A DNA stretch of 34,814 nucleotides from Clostridia bacterium. Its GTDB lineage: Bacteria; Bacillota; Clostridia; Oscillospirales; CAG-272. The stretch's first letter is position 1. Every line of letters begins with the position of its first letter. Under the pieces are notes generated by a model, which saw only the letters and a program-made list of their open reading frames with translations, was not told the DNA's origin and made no database searches. This document shows positions 33,281-34,814 of this stretch, one piece after another. The DNA lies in the NCBI GenBank assembly GCA_017481265.1, contig JAFUPK010000012.1, forward strand, positions 1-34,814, in the 5' to 3' direction. The position numbers and the translations under genes were made by a program.

Positions 33281-33313
33281 GGTAACAAGTAAAAGTGAAG
33301 AGTGAAGAGTGAA
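33281..33313. repeat. Dispersed GGTAACAAGT...GTGAAGAGTGAA repeat, copy B
   Basis: Related to 11318-11345 and 1626-1655, with three GTGAAGA-type iterations. Intergenic here. Confidence 0.6.
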
Positions 33314-33468
33314 TAAGTTAGTTGTTTTCTGTTCGAAAGCAAATATTCATATAAAAACCTCCGATTTTTCCTGAAATCTGTGTAGAAGTACACATTGACA
33401 AGAGGGCAGTATCGGAGGTATAATTGTATGGTTTTTTCAAGAATGGGTAAAGGGTGGTCAGATAACGG

Positions 33469-34635
33469 ATGAACAGAGCAATAGTTAAGCATTTTCCCCG
33501 TCGCGCGGAGCTTTTGCGTCCGCTTATGCAGTTCGATTTAAAAGCGTTCGTAAAAAAGAATATCGTAATGGTCATCGCTATGGCGGCGGCGCTTATAACA
33601 TCTCTCGCAGTTCCTGTTGACGCTGAGTATCTCGGATACTTCGATTTTAAGACGCTTACCTGCTTATTCTGTGTTCTTGCGGTGGTATGTGCGCTCAAAA
33701 ACATCAGCTTTTTCTATATTCTTGCCCGCAAGGTGGTAACAAGCTTCAAAAATGCCCGCAACAGCGTCATCGCACTTGTTTACATAACCTTCATCGGTTC
33801 CATGCTTATTGCCAATGACATGGCGCTTCTCACCTTTTTGCCCCTCGGATACTTCGTCCTTTCCGCAACCGGGAAGGAAAAGTATATGGCGTTCACCTTT
33901 ATCATGCAGAACATCGCCGCAAATCTCGGCGGAATGCTCACTCCCTTCGGAAATCCCCAAAATCTCTACCTTTACACCAAGTTCGGCATCCCCACGGGTG
34001 AGTTTATGGCTATCATGGCTCCGCCCTTCGCGCTGTCCATCGTACTTATTACCGTTTGCTGTATCGTGTTCGTGAAGGCAGAGCCTCTTGAGCTTCACGA
34101 CGAAGAGATAAACCTTGATTCGAAGCGCTGTGTGTTCTATCTTGCGCTCTTTGCTCTCGCTATTGCAATAGTGTTCCGCGGCATCCCCTATCAGCTCGGG
34201 CTGTTGGTCATCCCCGCGTGCCTTATTTTTGCCGACCGCCGCGCACTGAAAATGGTTGATTATCCGCTGCTTCTCACCTTTGTATTCTTCTTCATTTTCT
34301 CGGGAAACATGGCGCGCATCGGCTTTGTCCGCGATTTCTTCTCCATGCTTCTTGAAAAGAGCACCCTTCTTTTCAGCGTAGTGTCCTGTCAGGTCATCAG
34401 CAATGTACCCTCAGCGATACTTCTTTCGCAGTTTACTGAGAATTACAGAGAACTTCTCGTGGGTGTGAACATCGGTGGCGCGGGAACGCTTATTGCTTCT
34501 CTTGCAAGCCTTATCACCTTCCGAGAGTACGTAAAGCACAACCCCGGATGCGCTGTGAAATATATCGTGAAATTTTCCCTTTTCAATTTCGCTTTCCTTG
34601 GAATACTTACCGTATTTATGATGATCGTGATGTGA
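33469..34635 (+). CDS. SLC13/CitMHS-like anion permease
   Basis: A 388-residue membrane protein with about ten hydrophobic helices, resembling the ion-transporter superfamily (SLC13, CitMHS, ArsB). Two half-repeats each carry the re-entrant substrate motif: GGMLTPFGNPQNLYLY in the first and VISNVPSAILLSQF in the second. Such proteins move dicarboxylates, citrate, sulphate or arsenite; the substrate here is not resolved. ATG 33469 has a GGGTGG stretch about 13 nt upstream; another in-frame ATG at 33526 lacks a ribosome binding site. It stands alone with its own terminator. Confidence 0.87.
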   Translation: MNRAIVKHFPRRAELLRPLMQFDLKAFVKKNIVMVIAMAAALITSLAVPVDAEYLGYFDFKTLTCLFCVLAVVCALKNISFFYILARKVVTSFKNARNSVIALVYITFIGSMLIANDMALLTFLPLGYFVLSATGKEKYMAFTFIMQNIAANLGGMLTPFGNPQNLYLYTKFGIPTGEFMAIMAPPFALSIVLITVCCIVFVKAEPLELHDEEINLDSKRCVFYLALFALAIAIVFRGIPYQLGLLVIPACLIFADRRALKMVDYPLLLTFVFFFIFSGNMARIGFVRDFFSMLLEKSTLLFSVVSCQVISNVPSAILLSQFTENYRELLVGVNIGGAGTLIASLASLITFREYVKHNPGCAVKYIVKFSLFNFAFLGILTVFMMIVM

Positions 34636-34640
34636 ACAAT

Positions 34641-34670
34641 AAAACTCCCCGCGTTCGGGGAGTTTTATTC
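34641..34670 (+). terminator. Terminator after the permease gene
   Basis: An 11-bp perfect stem AAAACTCCCCG/CGGGGAGTTTT (34641-34651/34656-34666) with a CGTT loop, followed by ATTC; the arms themselves supply the A and T runs, so it can work in both directions. Confidence 0.85.
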
Positions 34671-34814
34671 AGACCGCTGACAAAGGTCTTGCGCTGACAA
34701 AATGCACAAAAGTTTTGATCGACCTTTTTTAAAAGGGCGCAGGGTCTTGGGACAGAGTCCCGAGTCGCCCTCCGCAGAGGGCGAAATTCCCCTTATTCGT
34801 CCAAAAAGCGACCC
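34670..34814. repeat. Gene-free right edge with dispersed-element features
   Basis: Starts with the 16 bases CAGACCGCTGACAAAG also found at 3673-3688. Then come a T/A-rich arm around 34711-34735 and two hairpins, GGGAC/GTCCC near 34748-34761 and CGCCCTC/GAGGGCG at 34766-34772/34777-34783. No gene. Probably a dispersed repeat cut by the window end. Confidence 0.45.

Overview
The window looks like chromosome from an anaerobic, gut-type Clostridia bacterium (Oscillospirales/Ruminococcaceae-like; my inference, no marker gene was checked). The evidence is Gram-positive: textbook sigma-A promoters with 17-bp spacers, AGGAGG-type ribosome binding sites, an S-layer-homology (SLH) surface protein, two ECF sigma/anti-sigma modules, a DinR/LexA-type box before uvrA, and GC-rich dispersed hairpin elements of the kind common in uncultured gut Firmicutes. 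TGA and TAA both act as ordinary stops.

Layout. 1-1620: an orphan MsmK/UgpC-type sugar ABC ATPase with a strong promoter and terminator. 1920-3683: ECF sigma factor, a membrane partner and a second membrane protein, followed by a MITE-like element. 3960-5804 (minus): a second ECF sigma/zinc-finger anti-sigma operon whose third gene is split by an in-frame TGA. 5967-15604: housekeeping genes: ClC chloride transporter, pyruvate kinase (minus), DNA polymerase III delta, a YhcC-type radical SAM protein, an RNHCP zinc protein, a 40-residue membrane peptide, an RsuA-type pseudouridine synthase and uvrA.

15738-23501 is an integrative element of about 7.7 kb inserted in a tRNA-Cys gene. It is bounded by an exact 73-bp direct repeat and carries a tyrosine integrase next to the tRNA. 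A 28-bp repeat, probably an integrase arm site, lies inside each end. Cargo: DUF6809 and DUF1810 proteins, a C-terminal scrap of a serine recombinase, and a type I restriction-modification operon (half-size HsdS, full HsdM, DinD-like protein, YgjP-type metallopeptidase, small zinc-ribbon protein). In that operon hsdR is reduced to its last ~200 residues. Methylation is therefore plausible, but restriction is not encoded here.

23502-25670 is a second accessory stretch: a cluster of tRNA-3'-end-like sequences and near-perfect hairpins, then a ~500-nt gene-free transcription unit (sigma-A promoter to a compound terminator) that I read as a large structured non-coding RNA, the best candidate here for something new. 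An XRE repressor and a divergent SLOG-like gene cut short by an in-frame TAA follow.

25746-34635 returns to chromosome-type genes: HAD phosphatase, HD hydrolase, NAT_N/GNAT_C acyltransferase, GNAT and DUF2156 proteins, a small strongly promoted membrane protein, a 908-residue secreted SLH metallophosphoesterase and an SLC13/CitMHS-like permease. Short dispersed repeats recur between genes and in two cases overlap a stop codon.
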